64,000 nucleotides of DNA. It comes from Emiliania huxleyi CCMP1516 (taxonomy: Eukaryota > Haptophyta > Isochrysidales > Noelaerhabdaceae). The notes below the pieces were generated by a model. That model was not told the origin of the DNA. It saw only the letters and a program-made list of their open reading frames with translations, and did no database searches. The stretch spans positions 121,026 to 185,025 of the forward strand of contig NW_005195801.1 of the NCBI RefSeq assembly GCF_000372725.1, written 5' to 3'. Positions 1-10,144 of the stretch are shown here, in pieces (the first letter of the stretch is position 1; each line of letters starts with the position of its first letter). A program made the position numbers and the translations under genes.

Positions 1-90
1 CTCTACGAGGCTCTAGCCCGTCGAGCCCGATGCCGATCATCCGGCCCGCTGCGCGCTGGGTGCGCTTCTTAGCTCCCCGGCCCTGGATGT
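1..90. repeat. Dispersed repeat fragment (shared with 2895-2965 and 7799-7925)
   Basis: The stretch at about 28-80 (GATCATCCGGCCCGCTG, then a GGTGCGCTTCTT block) is nearly identical to about 7880-7920. The 7799-7870 part of that longer copy matches 2895-2965 in inverted orientation (shared GTTTACTTTA, a CCCTTTC block and CCAGGGCTAGGGCT). This makes three incomplete copies of one interspersed repeat. No coding capacity was seen. The family is unrecognised. Confidence 0.55.
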
Positions 91-111
91 GAGGTTACTA
101 TATAGAATATA

Positions 112-440
112 CTAACTGCACTCCAAGTGCTCCAAGGACACACACCAAACAAAGCTCAAAGGGGTGGCGGTGGGAGAAGCTGACAGGGTCCCCACCTGCG
201 CGAGCAGGATCTTGGAAGGACGATCAGGGACACAGGGTAACGGGAGTGGGGAGCGCATCGCGACACGGAGGGGGGCTGGGCAGGGTTCACCCACACGACA
301 GGGTCCCAGGGACCCTCCCCCTCTCGTATAGGACAAAAAGTTGCACCCGCGCCACGGGGGCAGGCGCGGGCCTCCTACTGGTTGCGCTCTCCTAGTTGTC
401 CTGCTACTGACAAAAGGGACAGCGACAGTCAAATTTCTTT
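112..440 (-). repeat. Retroelement-like dispersed repeat, copy 1 (no TTTA tail)
   Basis: About 320 bases that align over nearly their whole length with 23315-23583: shared CAGGGTCCCCACCTGC, GGACGATCAGGGACACAGG, GGAGCGCATCGCGACACGG and TACTGGTTGCGCTCTCCTAG, in the same order. Shorter relatives lie at 54958-55104 and 57048-57277. Those copies end in a (TTTA)n tail when read on the strand on which they finish in GTCCGTT. This copy has lost the tail. It is best read as a degenerate non-LTR/SINE-like copy. It directly precedes, and may overlap the promoter of, the gene starting at 533. Confidence 0.6.
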
Positions 441-532
441 TTTCGCCGCTCGCTGTTCCCGGTTGCTGGCCTGGCTTCCGCTCTTCGCCACACACACCGC
501 GCCAGCCGCCGCCAGCGCCCATTTCTGTCGAC

Positions 533-2070
533 ATGGAGGCCGCCGGCTCCATCCTCGTCGTGTACATCGTCTTCTTCGGCGCGTGGCCTCCATGGATGCC
601 GCTCACGCTCCAGTCCATGGCGCTCAACACCGGCGTCGGATTTGTAGTCATCGGCGACGAGCCGCCGCCGCCAGTACGGCCGCCGAACGTCGCGTTTGAG
701 ACGGTCGCATACGCCGCGCTGCAGGAGCGGCTCGCGGTGCTAATCTCCGAGCCGGGCGCGGGCCAGGCATCGGTGCGTTACAACTGGACCTACAAGGCCA
801 ACGACATCAAGCCGTTTGCTCCTGCGCTCTTCCCTCGCCACCTCGCCGGGCGCGAGTGGTGGGCGTGGGCCGACCTCGACGTGGTCTTTGGGGACCTGCT
901 TACGTTTCTGCACGCCGCCGCGACCAAGCCCGCCTGCTGCAAGGTCCCGCTGCGGCCAAACGGCCTGCCAGAGTCGCTGAGCAAGGTTGGGTCGGCTGCC
1001 CGTCCCAACTGCCACCGCCGCCGGACCGCAGCTGCCCTACCGCCCACGCGCCTTGGGCGTCGCAGGTGAATGTGTTCACCCACAAGTTCGCGTGCCCGTG
1101 CGAGCCCGGCGAGACACGAGGCGGCACACGCCGGGCCGCACCGCTTGCACGCCCTGAGCGCCGCCGCGGCACTGCTCTATAGGCGTGACTGCGAACGTGG
1201 TGACGCCTCTCTACCCCAACCCGTGGCGCAAAAAGGCTTGGGGCCCCTTCACCGCCTTCCGCACCGAACTGGGGACGAGCATGTTCCGCGAGAGCCCGCA
1301 GTGGCGCGCGATCCTCGCGTCGAACGACTATGCCCACTTTGACGAGTTTTGGGGCCCGTTCCACTACAGCCGAGGCTGGGAGACGATGGGCGACGTGCTG
1401 ACGCGGCTGGCCGAGGCGAACGGGACGGTGCGCATGTCGAAGCGCAAGATGCCCTTCGCGGAGGCGCGCACGTGCCGCGACGAGTCGTGCATGTTCTGCC
1501 CTTGCGGCGCCGTGGAGCTGCGGCTCGCTCGCTCGGGCACCCTGTATGTCAACGGCAAGGAAGTGATGCTGCTGCACCTGGCAACCTCAAAGTACGCGTG
1601 GTACCGCCGCGCGCCGCTGCCCGCCTGGTCGCCCGCGCCAGAGGCGCCCGAGGGTGGGCTGTGGGCGTCGGGCTGCGTCGAGGCGACTGGGCTGGGGTGG
1701 CTGAATGAGACGTGCGCGACGTGCTCGGCAAAGGCGCCGGTGTGGGAAGGCGCGCGCGGGGGGAGAGGGGAGGGGGGGGAGGGGGGGGGGGGTTCAGGCC
1801 GGCGGCACCTGAGGGGCAGCCCGCCCCATGCAGGACCCGGCTGGAAGGAGTACTTCCAGGCGAGCGTCACCGCGCGCAAGGCGACGTCGCTGACGCGCCA
1901 CAGGGTGCAGACCAAGTGGGGCGGCCACATCAACTACGCGACCGCGCCGCACGAGGCGAGACCCTGGCCCTGGAGCGCGCCCCGCGGCGCGCACCCTCCC
2001 ACCGTTGTGCCGGGCCGGCCATCCGCAGGTGAAGCTCTCCGTTGGCACTTGCTCGAGATGGCGCGGTTGA
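533..2070 (+). CDS. DUF6625-type glycosyltransferase-like protein (5 exons)
   Basis: Reading frame and family pattern give exons 533-985, 1066-1108, 1183-1749, 1834-1955 and 2029-2070, about 408 residues. The N-terminus (VYIVFFGAWPPWMPLTLQSM) and the block YKANDIKPFAP...WWAWADLDVVFGDL match the DUF6625 pattern (IPYFGKxPxW near the start; YKxCDxKPxxG; FWGxxDxDVxxG), a bacterial and algal family regarded as glycosyltransferases with a DXD-like motif (ADLDVVFGD). A later HFDEF and a Cys-rich stretch (CRDESCMFCPCG) follow. The first residues are hydrophobic, so a signal anchor is possible. Introns 2-4 read as GC-AG (GCGAGA, GCGCGC and GCGAGA donors); intron 1 is GT-AG. The start at 533 lies about 97 bases after an AAATTTCTTTTTTC element. 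Substrate is unknown. Family call fairly confident; exact last exon less so. Confidence 0.72.
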
Positions 2071-3177
2071 GCCGGTCTCGACAGCTTCGACCCACAGCTC
2101 TTCTTCATTTCGCATGTGCGGTGCGGACAGACGCGTGTTGATGCGCGTTTGTCTCTCGACGTCGCAACACTCAATCTACTTGCACACTCCTCACTCGAGA
2201 CTCGATTCGTCCACTCGTGTCACACAGGAAGCAGCTACTTGTTTGAACCGCTTGTATTGATCTGCGCGATCGATGTGTAATTGTCCGTTTGTGCGATTGT
2301 GTCGAACAACTTGCTTGACGTATCTGTACTTGGACCCGAGCCTAATTCGGGTTTTGCACTTGGAGCACTTGGAGTTGCAGTCCAGTAACCTCACAGTGTG
2401 TGCTCACATCCAGGGCCGGGGAGCTGCCGCAGACTGGCTCCGACTTGACGGGCGCATGGAGACGTGATGCCTGCATGCGCCCGTCAAGTCGAAATCGACA
2501 TGCGAGTCGATCTTTGGCCCGCCAGAGGTACATTAGGCGTTTTTGGCGACATTCAAACAGCGCTGCGACCGCGAAGTGGCGGTGGACATGCTCCCATGTT
2601 GCCCCCGACGCGGCGCCGGAGTGGCCGGCGCTGCTCGCCGCGACCACGACGGCTACTCTGATGCTCCGGGCCGACCCGTCCTACCCGACGGTGGCACTCT
2701 TCCACGTCTCGCTCACGCTGAGAAAAAATCTGAAACGGCGTGCACAGCAGAGTCACCGACGAGTCGGTCCGCGTGACTCCTCGTGTCCCGTACCGTTCTC
2801 ACACATCCATAAACTCACTTTGGCCCCACTGAAGCGATGCCTGAATCCTGAATCCTCAGATTTTAGATTAGGACGCTGCGCACCCTCTACTAGAGAGCCC
2901 TAGCCCTGGGGGGTGCGCGTTCGCAGAGAAAGGGCCGTAAAGTAAACACAGGTCTCCGAGGGTTGGTTCTGCGCTTTGGGTCCCCTAGCAGCGGAACGCC
3001 CCCTCTACTCGGAGCTAGTAAACACCAGACACGAGCATGACGTACACTCTCACCCGACATCGCCACTCAGGGCGGCAGTAATTCTTCTTTGGCTGTTGTT
3101 TAAATTCTTCTTTGGCCGTTACGTGTGATCGAGTTCGAGAGAGTCTCCCGCGCGCCGCGACAGCCGGGACCACACAT
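2071..3177. other. Intergenic region with hairpin and repeat fragment
   Basis: I see no supportable gene here. It contains a short CACTTGGAGCACTTGGAG block at about 2357-2374 that is the inverse of a block at 121-138. It also holds a perfect 18-base-pair hairpin (2441-2491), a repeat fragment (2895-2965), and two ATTCTTCTTTGGC blocks at about 3084 and 3109 just before the ankyrin gene. Confidence 0.5.
2441..2491. other. Perfect 18-bp inverted repeat (hairpin), 15-base loop
   Basis: CGACTTGACGGGCGCATG at 2441-2458 is followed after 15 bases by its exact reverse complement at 2474-2491. It lies about 370 bases downstream of the gene ending at 2070. It could be a 3' processing or hairpin RNA structure, or a small fold-back insertion. 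No second copy was noticed in the window. Confidence 0.7.
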
Positions 3178-4256
3178 ATGCCCGTCGCCGACACCCGCGA
3201 TGCGGACCCGGAGCTATTGCTGCGCCTTTGGGAGGCGGCGCGAGAGGGCGACCAAGCGGTCCTTCTCGAGATTCTCATGGGAGACGACGGGGAGCCGCCG
3301 CACGGCTTGCCCTCTGGCTCTGCCATGGTGGGCTCTCGCAGTCGGTGCCAGGAGCCACACCGACGCGTGGCTGACCTCTCCCCTGCGCCGCAGGTGGACG
3401 AGGCAGGGCTGATGCTGCTGCATGTTCTCGCTCTCGAGGGGCACGCTTCGGCGGCGCAGTGGCTGATTGACGAGGCCGGCGCCGAGGTCAACGCCACGGC
3501 CGCCAAGTCGGGGATGACTGCGCTACACTTTGCTGCACTGAAGGGCAAGGCGGCTGGGGGTAGCCCCTCTGAGGCCGCCACGAGCGGTTACGTGAGCTCC
3601 TCGCCGTGCCATGCACCCCATCAGGCGACCATGGCGTCTCTGCTGCTGCACCGCGGCGCGAGCGCGATGGCAAGCGACGCGCACGGCGTGGGCCGTGTGC
3701 TCGCAGCGCGTTCCCGAAAATTTTGTCAACAAAGCTTGTCTGAAAGCCACTAGGTTGGGCGCCCCTGCACGCCGCGGCGCGCTCAGGCCATGCAGACGTT
3801 TGCTCGACTCTGCTCGGTGCGTTCATCAGCATCTCTGCCGGGCCTGCGAACCGCTCCAGCGCTACGGTCCCACCCCTGCCCCATCCCTCAGATTGTGCGA
3901 TGTTTCCGCCCCGAGCCTGCCCTCAGGCGCGCTCTCGCCGGAGCAGCTCAACGCGACCGGCCCATCGGGGGAAACGGCACTGCACCGGGCTGCCTATTGG
4001 GGCCACGAGGGGGTACGGTCCTAGGAGACCGCCTCGATCCCAGACCTCAGCCGGGGCTGACACGGACCCTCTCACGTCGGCGCGGCAGGTGGTCTCTCTG
4101 CTCGTCCAGGCAGGGGCCGACACAGCCGCCACCGACGCGTCGGGCCGCCGCCCGTACGAGGCGCCTCGCGCGCGCATGTTGCTTGTTGGCGCCTCGTGGC
4201 GGCTCAAGGTCTCTGCGACTCTCACCCGTGTCGCCGCGTGTGGCGATTGCGTGTAG
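3178..4256 (+). CDS. Ankyrin-repeat protein (6 exons)
   Basis: A consistent model joins 3178-3327, 3394-3549, 3625-3685, 3754-3816, 3927-4012 and 4089-4256, giving 227 residues with phases that match at every junction. Ankyrin units are visible: GLMLLHVLALEGHASAAQWL, SGMTALHFAALKG, GWAPLHAAARSGHADVCSTL, GETALHRAAYWGHEGVVSLL and DASGRRPYE. Ankyrin repeats form protein-binding scaffolds; no catalytic domain is attached, so partners are unknown. Introns of 66-110 bases; those starting at 3550 and 3686 have GC donors. ATG 3178 is chosen because acidic, helix-like residues leading into the repeats follow it directly and two ATTCTTCTTT blocks lie 60-95 bases upstream. Confidence 0.8.
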
Positions 4257-6546
4257 GTGGCCTGCCAAGGAGGCGAGGCGTGGGAGGTGAGGGGCCCCGC
4301 CCGACCACCCGCCGCCTCTGCTTTGGCTTTGCAACGACTGAAATGTCACAAACACACGCTGGTGTGTGCGACACCCTCCCGCCCGTCGCCCGCGCCGCAG
4401 GCGCTCCCAAGGCTGCTCCGATACCTCGAGCCGCCAAAACAACGGACGCAGAGAAAAGAACTCCACGCCGCCGCTTCCTTGGAAGAAAAGAATTGACTGT
4501 GTTCCGCCGACCGCGTTGGGCTTGGGGGACGCGGGCGGCGAGGCCGCTGCTAGGCCGTAGGCGCATGATCGATGATGCTTGAGCGCATGACGGACGACTG
4601 CGTACACTCTACACAGCTCCGACAGGTGTAGTCTACACAGCTCCGACAGGTGTAGAGGCGCACAACAAAAGGTACGTATAGAGGATCTGGTCAGTATAGG
4701 GACACGGACGAACACGTATCACCCTCTGGGGGGAGGCGAGGGCCCTAGGGGGTACCCATGCGGGGGGGAGATGGGGTCTCCCAGCCCGGCGCAGGCGCCG
4801 GTTTTTTTGATTTTTTTTTCGCGCAATTTTTTACTTGTTTTCATGGGAATTCGGCGTACTTGCGGCCATGCTATCACGCCTTGCGACATCCTTTCGGCGC
4901 TGCTGACCGTGCCATGCTGCTCAACTGACCGCCTGCATAGCTCGCGGCCTTAGTATCCAGCATTCAGTGACGACCTGATCGTACGGCCAGTAGGAAGGTG
5001 TCCTTCCAGCGCGTGCACGCTTCTGACGCAATGCGCGTCACAAACTGCCTCGGATTGGCTGCTGGCACTCTCGAGGCTATGCCTACACAGCCTCGCGCGC
5101 ATGGGCAGTCAATAGGGACCACGCACCTTCTCAGGACAGCGCCGGTGCCTCTCTCTTGGACCGGCAAACGTGGTGGTCTCGTGTCACCGATGTGGGACCA
5201 GTGTGCGGCATCGCGCCATCGACAGCTCTGAACTGCGCCTCACCACTGACCGGGAAGGCCGCCAAGTGGGTCAGCACCGGTCGCACATTGTGGCAGCAGT
5301 CAGCAGCGCATGTCTGATAGCTAGAGCAGCAGCGTCAGGGTCGCAGGGTCGGATCGTGTCAAGCCTCTCGCCCGGCCGGCCGTGTGCAGACGTCGGCCTG
5401 TCTGCTGTCTGGAGTGATCTGTCGGCGGTCAGTACGACCGATCAGGTCGGAGTTTTCTGATGGTTGGAGGGTCTATCTGTATGTACTCCTCGAGATCTCT
5501 CCAAATCTGCCCTCTGTTAGACGGGTTAGATCGGGAAGTCGGTGCTAACGGAGACTAGCGGAGCCGGAAGCCCCGTTTCCGCCCTGCTGCGCGGCGCACG
5601 GTGCCTCCGGGGGCCCCCGCCTCCCCCCAGAGGTATCACCCGGGGGGGGGGGGCCCCCCCCCCCCCCCCCTCTTCCCCGAAACGTGTGCACGTACACACA
5701 CCTGCGGGGGGCCCGCGGCCCGGCGGCAAGAGCGGCATCGCGGGCCACATCGCGCGCGAATCGCGCGCGGGGCCGCACTGCGCGCACATCGGCGGCAACG
5801 AGGTCGAGCGAGTCTCCTCTCTCACCGCGGTAGCGCGGACCGGAGCCGAGAACGATAGACGTAGTAGCCAGTACGAGTACGGGGTGTGGAGGGTGAGTTG
5901 ACCAGGGGGTTGTACGCCGGGCCCTCCTGCTCGGCTCCAGCCAGTAGACAAGTCTTGTCATCAACAGAGTAGATGGATCTGACCTCAGGGCCGATGTGAC
6001 CAAGCGCTGGTACCGTGGTTTAGCCTCACACCCATGGTGTCACAGTGTGCCGGCAGTCGCCGAGCAGAGTCGCTCACACAAGCCGCAGCACAAGTGACTG
6101 AGGGCCAGTGAGGGCGAGCCCATCGCTGTGACAGCTGTGGCAGCCGCACAGTAGGCTGTGCCAACTGTGCAGAGCGTGTGAGCAGCAGAGGAGCTGCTCT
6201 CCAGGCTTCTGTCGCAAAGAGCTGCATGCCACCGAAGGCGCTGTCGAGGTTCGCGCCGAGCGCGGCGCAGTCGGGGGAAGCTGCCACCGACGAGCGCGTT
6301 GGAGTATTCACTCCGGATAAAGACGGGTACACGCACACGAGCTGCGGTCGTGCGCCCGTCATAGCGGCGAGGCGCGGGACCGTCTGTGGCGAGGTGGGTC
6401 GCGTCCCCCGATTTCCGTCAACTCAGCATCCACACCCTTTATATAATAAACGTACCGCAGAGGCAGCAGCGGGCAGACGCGGGCGATCAGCCCAAGAGCA
6501 AGACTACAGCATAGAGGGGTTCACCTCGACCTTTTATAAAGGTTCA
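4257..6546. other. Long intergenic region, no supportable gene
   Basis: About 2.3 kb with only short, low-quality open frames. Visible structure: a tandem pair of a block of about 24 bases (CTACACAGCTCCGACAGGTG) at about 4610-4652, each copy with inverted CTACAC/GTGTAG ends; T-rich runs at 4800-4835; long G and C homopolymers at 5640-5670 that share GGGGCCCCCGCCTCCCCCCA with about 20066-20085; and a TATATAATAAA block near 6440. Confidence 0.45.
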
Positions 6547-7593
6547 TCACAAAAAATTAAGGGAAAAAACGCCTTCTCGTCTGGGCCGTTCGGCGCGACA
6601 CCTCACCCGCCCGTCAAGCCCGTAGCCGTGCGGGCCCTGGGAGTCCTCCTCGTCGACTGGCGGCTCGGCCTGCCGGTCGCCGACCGTCTCCACCGAGGCG
6701 TAGCAGGAGCCGCCGATCCAGCTGCGGCGCAGGATCAGCTTGCGCCAGTTGACCCGCCCCGGCGCGGCGGTGACGCAAACCTCGAGCAGCCCTGGCCTGC
6801 CGCGCACCTCGACGCCGCCCGGGAGAGAGAGGCGGGTCCTGCTCAAGGCAGCCTCCACCCCCGACGCGTACGGGATCCGCTTCTGTGACCCAAAGCACGC
6901 GGTGCCCACGACCGACGAGACCCACGCCGCGTCCAGCCCGGCGCGCCCGCCGCTGTCTCGCCGGAGCTCGGGCATCTCGCCCAAGGGCTGCACGGACCAG
7001 CAGCGCTCCTGCCACACCTCGACCGGCTCGCCCCTCGCGACCTCGCCCGTGCTCGGGTTGAAGCTGCAGACGACCCGCGTGCGCTCCTTGGGCCGCTCCG
7101 CTCGATCGCGCCTCGGCCCGCGCGGCCGCTCGCCGCCGACGCCGTCAAAGACACTCTCGCACCGCCAGCTGGGCACACCGGCGGCGTTCGGGTCGGCGCC
7201 CACCTCGTCGAGCGCCCACGCGTTTGCGTTGAGCATGTCGACCTGCACAGTCCACATCAGGCCACCCGCAGCGAGGGCCGCGGCGCGCGCGCCCGGCGCC
7301 AGCGTGCTCGTGCCGCTGTTGGCCGCCGGCAGCGTCGACCAGTCCTCCTCGGGCGCGGCGAGGCACCGGATGCGCGCGCCATCGCCGTCGCCGGCCGTCG
7401 CCTCGGGGAGCAGCCTGAGGGAGCGGCGCTGGAGGGCGTTGCCGGCCCACCGCTCAGTCGTCACGCCCTCGACGTGATTCGTGAGGGCGCCGGAGAAGGG
7501 GTCGAAAACGCAGCGCCAGCCGGCCCACTCGCCGCCGAGGCGCAGCGCAGGGCGGGCGACGGCGAGGGCGAGGGCGAAGAGGACGTAGTACAT
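6547..7593 (-). CDS. DUF3598/calycin-like secreted or plastid protein
   Basis: Intronless frame of 348 residues. The N-terminus MYYVLFALALAVARPALRL is a convincing signal-peptide-like stretch. GEWAGWRCVFDPFSGAL resembles the opening strand of the lipocalin-like (calycin) fold of DUF3598 proteins (GxWxGxWxxFDxxG). The C-terminal LPGGVEVRGRPGLLEVC followed by LILRRSWIGGSCYASVE resembles the family's closing strands. Such proteins in cyanobacteria and algae are mostly of unknown function. A TTTTATAAA block lies just beyond the stop codon. The assignment rests on pattern memory only; it may be an unrelated secreted beta-barrel protein. Confidence 0.55.
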   Translation of the reverse strand: MYYVLFALALAVARPALRLGGEWAGWRCVFDPFSGALTNHVEGVTTERWAGNALQRRSLRLLPEATAGDGDGARIRCLAAPEEDWSTLPAANSGTSTLAPGARAAALAAGGLMWTVQVDMLNANAWALDEVGADPNAAGVPSWRCESVFDGVGGERPRGPRRDRAERPKERTRVVCSFNPSTGEVARGEPVEVWQERCWSVQPLGEMPELRRDSGGRAGLDAAWVSSVVGTACFGSQKRIPYASGVEAALSRTRLSLPGGVEVRGRPGLLEVCVTAAPGRVNWRKLILRRSWIGGSCYASVETVGDRQAEPPVDEEDSQGPHGYGLDGRVRCRAERPRREGVFSLNFL

Positions 7594-7969
7594 GTATGCG
7601 GCTGTGGGACAGCCGTTCGTGTCTGAAAAGGTTCCACCAGGGCTTGCGAAGCGGCGGCCGGTGCCTGTCAGGCGTAGTGCTGGGTCGCTTGCCGCTTGCG
7701 GCCGGGCGAAGTGTGCCCCCAGCGCCCGAGAAAAGGAATACTCGAGTGCTCGAGAGTAAAATTCTCTTCTCCAAGTGCTCCAAGTGCTTCGAGAGCTAAC
7801 CCTCGGGGACCCGTGTTTACTTTAAGGCCCTTTCCCTGCGACCGCGCACCCCCAGGGCTAGGGCTTTCTTGCCCGCAACCCGATGCCAATCATCCGGCCC
7901 GCTGGGTGCGCTTCTTGGCAAGTGCAACGCGCCTAATGTCGGAGAGCGACCGTGCCTCGTTCGCCGCTT

Positions 7970-8150
7970 ATGATGTAGAGAGTTTGTTGTAGAGATTTCA
8001 CGTTGTAGAGCGCCTCTACATCGCTCTACATCTGCATCGCTCTGTCCCGCGCCGGATGTAGAGCTCTACAGCTCTCGACAGCGCTCTCTAGCGCTCTACA
8101 TCTCTACGGCTCTACAGCGCTCTACACTCTACATCCTCTACACCCTCCCT
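7970..8150. repeat. CTCTACA/TGTAGAG heptamer cluster
   Basis: About a dozen CTCTACA or TGTAGAG words in both orientations within 180 bases, with irregular spacing. This is unlike a simple microsatellite, whose period would be constant. Confidence 0.6.
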
Positions 8151-8585
8151 CAGACCAACCTCATCTCACACGACTGGCAGTACGCCTCCGAGGCCGAGTT
8201 GGCCCGTGCACACGGGTATGCCGGTGTCGTCCCCCGCTCGTCAGCTGTCAGAGATCGCTGCCTCTTTGGCGCCGTCCCGCCGCCACACCTTTCCGCCTGC
8301 ATCCCCCCAGCGGCGGCTGGTCCGGCGGTCCCGTCCCTCACCTCCGGCCGTCGGCCTCCGCCTTGGCATGTGGATCCCTCCCCCTCCACATCGGGGGGGG
8401 TCAGGCCTCGTCTCTACACGTGGGGCGGGCCGGCGTCCCTCCCTCCGGACTCCCCCCGCCATCAGCCCCCAACCACCCCCCGACGGCCCCGCCGCCCCAC
8501 CCTCTGGGGTCAGCTTGGCGGCTCCGACCGTCCAAGGCGTCGGGGGATCCGCCGCGACGTCGCAGGCGCCTGCGCCCAGCGGTCA

Positions 8586-8598
8586 AAAATTCTTTTTT
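8586..8598 (+). promoter_or_regulatory. AT-rich AAAATTCTTTTTTC element before the dioxygenase start
   Basis: AAAAATTCTTTTTTC ends about 18 bases before the ATG at 8616, in otherwise GC-rich DNA. The same word recurs upstream of several genes in this window (25615, 16324 minus, 34925 minus, 54608 minus). It could be an initiator-type promoter element, or the pyrimidine tract of a 5' UTR intron: a TTCCAAG precedes the ATG. Confidence 0.45.
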
Positions 8599-8615
8599 CC
8601 CTATTTCATTCCAAG

Positions 8616-9869
8616 ATGTCCATCGCGATCCTGTTCGCCGCGTCGAAGCCCCTCGCCTTGTCGGTGGGGAGCAGCTCGAGGCAATCCCGCCGGGCGCCCG
8701 CGCCGCGTATGAAGTGGGAGGTCTCGATCGCGCCGTGGGAGCTCGACTACGGCCTGCAGCGTGCGCCCGTCAAGCTGCCCGCCTCGGTGCGCGAGGGCGA
8801 CCCTCCGCAGCCCTTTGAGGTGACCGATGAGCAGCGGCGGGCCCTGTACGAGGACGGCGCCATCGTCATCCCCGGCGTGCTCAACGACGAGTGGATCGAG
8901 TACGCCAGGGCCGCGACCGACTGGCAGGTCGAAAACCCGCACTTCTGGTCCATCGCGGGCGTCGCGTCGGGGCTCTACGACTACATCCAGCGGTCGGTGT
9001 GGGCGTCGAACAGCGCGTTCGCGGAGCTGCTGTACTACAGCCCCATCGCGTCCGCGCTCGCCGGCAGCATCGACGCCAAGGAGCTGCGCCTCGCGACCGA
9101 CCTCCTGATGGTCAACCCGAACAAGGGCTTCAAGTGGCACCAGGACAACCAGAACGGGCCGATCGACGCGTTCGGCGAGCCGGGGGCGAACGAGTGGAAC
9201 GCGCTGCGCTGGTGGGTCACGCTGGACGACTGCCCGCCCGACCACGGCGCCCCCGTCTACCTGAGGAAGAGCCACCTCAACACGGACGTCACGACCGACG
9301 CCGTCTTTGTCGACCTGGAGAAGGACAACCTGCTCATGTACCCGGAGCTGCTCGAGTTCCGGCCAAAGGCGGGCGACCTGATCGTGTGGCACTCGCGCGC
9401 GATCCACAAGATTGACGGGCCAAAGTCGCAGGACTGGGAGTCGAGCAGGCGGCGCGTGCTCGGCGGCACGTGCGCTGTCGACGACTGCCAGTACCTGGCG
9501 GGCGGCCGGCTCCTCTTCGCCGACATGGGGTCGCACGGGATGGAGGACGGCGACCCGCTGAGGCACGCGCTCTTCCCGAAGCTGTACCCGTGCTCCGACC
9601 CCGCCGAGCGCGCCGAGGCCGCCGCCGGCAAGTGCACGCGCACGTGGGAGGGCGTCGGGCGCATGTGGGGCGGCGCGCTCAAGTCGATGACCGAGATGTC
9701 CTCCTTTGCCAACGTCGTCAACCTCGGCGGCGCCAAGGAGGGGGGCGCGAAGGGGGGGAAGGCGACGCTTAAGCTGCCCTCCCCACCCTTTCCCCACGAC
9801 CTCCCAGAGATCCCGCTGCCCTCCCTACCCAACCCCCTAGCCAAGGAGGGCGCGGCCAGCGAAAAGTGA
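8616..9869 (+). CDS. Phytanoyl-CoA dioxygenase (PhyH) family Fe(II)/2-oxoglutarate oxygenase
   Basis: Single frame, 417 residues from ATG 8616. The first 30 or so residues (MSIAILFAASKPLALSVGSS, then Arg-rich up to APRMKW) look like an organelle-targeting presequence. The fold core shows ALYEDGAIVIPGVLNDEWIE (the usual N-terminal PhyH motif), the metal-binding HXD in FKWHQDNQ, the distal His in DLIVWHSRAIHK and a following Arg-rich RRRVLGGTCAV expected to bind 2-oxoglutarate. Family members hydroxylate varied substrates; this one's substrate cannot be told from sequence. The C-terminal 60 residues are Gly/Lys/Pro-rich and lie outside the domain. Downstream to 10144 I see no gene. Confidence 0.85.
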   Translation: MSIAILFAASKPLALSVGSSSRQSRRAPAPRMKWEVSIAPWELDYGLQRAPVKLPASVREGDPPQPFEVTDEQRRALYEDGAIVIPGVLNDEWIEYARAATDWQVENPHFWSIAGVASGLYDYIQRSVWASNSAFAELLYYSPIASALAGSIDAKELRLATDLLMVNPNKGFKWHQDNQNGPIDAFGEPGANEWNALRWWVTLDDCPPDHGAPVYLRKSHLNTDVTTDAVFVDLEKDNLLMYPELLEFRPKAGDLIVWHSRAIHKIDGPKSQDWESSRRRVLGGTCAVDDCQYLAGGRLLFADMGSHGMEDGDPLRHALFPKLYPCSDPAERAEAAAGKCTRTWEGVGRMWGGALKSMTEMSSFANVVNLGGAKEGGAKGGKATLKLPSPPFPHDLPEIPLPSLPNPLAKEGAASEK

Positions 9870-10144
9870 ACGAGCCGGGCTCCCAGCGGGCGCGCGTCGT
9901 GTGGGGAATGATATGTTTAGTTTATGCTGAGAAAGCGTGCAACCGGCGGCAAAAAGTTCAAGTTCTCCAGACACGGACGACACGGACGAAGGACGGACCC
10001 ACCTCGTGAAGAGGACTGGGTCGACTGTGGCGCCTGAGAGGGTTTGAGGCTGTCCCCGCCCTCGCCCGCCCTCCCCGCGGGACACTCCCGCCACCTCCTC
10101 TCGGGGTCCGCGCGCGGCTGGCTGGCTGGACGGCCCTCGTAGCT

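Larger units (their letters stand above)
7594..8615. other. Intergenic region with CTCTACA-rich cluster
   Basis: Holds a repeat copy (7799-7925), a TAAAATTCTCTTCTCC block at 7759, a cluster of CTCTACA/TGTAGAG words (about 7970-8150), and then long C-rich DNA before the dioxygenase gene. An open frame runs in from 8199, but its composition (Pro/Arg-rich) and the good start context at 8616 argue that it is untranslated. Confidence 0.45.

Noticed and set aside
8199-8615. Extending the dioxygenase start upstream to 8199
   Set aside because: The added 139 residues are Pro/Arg-rich with no similarity to the family, while ATG 8616 follows the recurrent AT-rich element and starts a presequence-like peptide.
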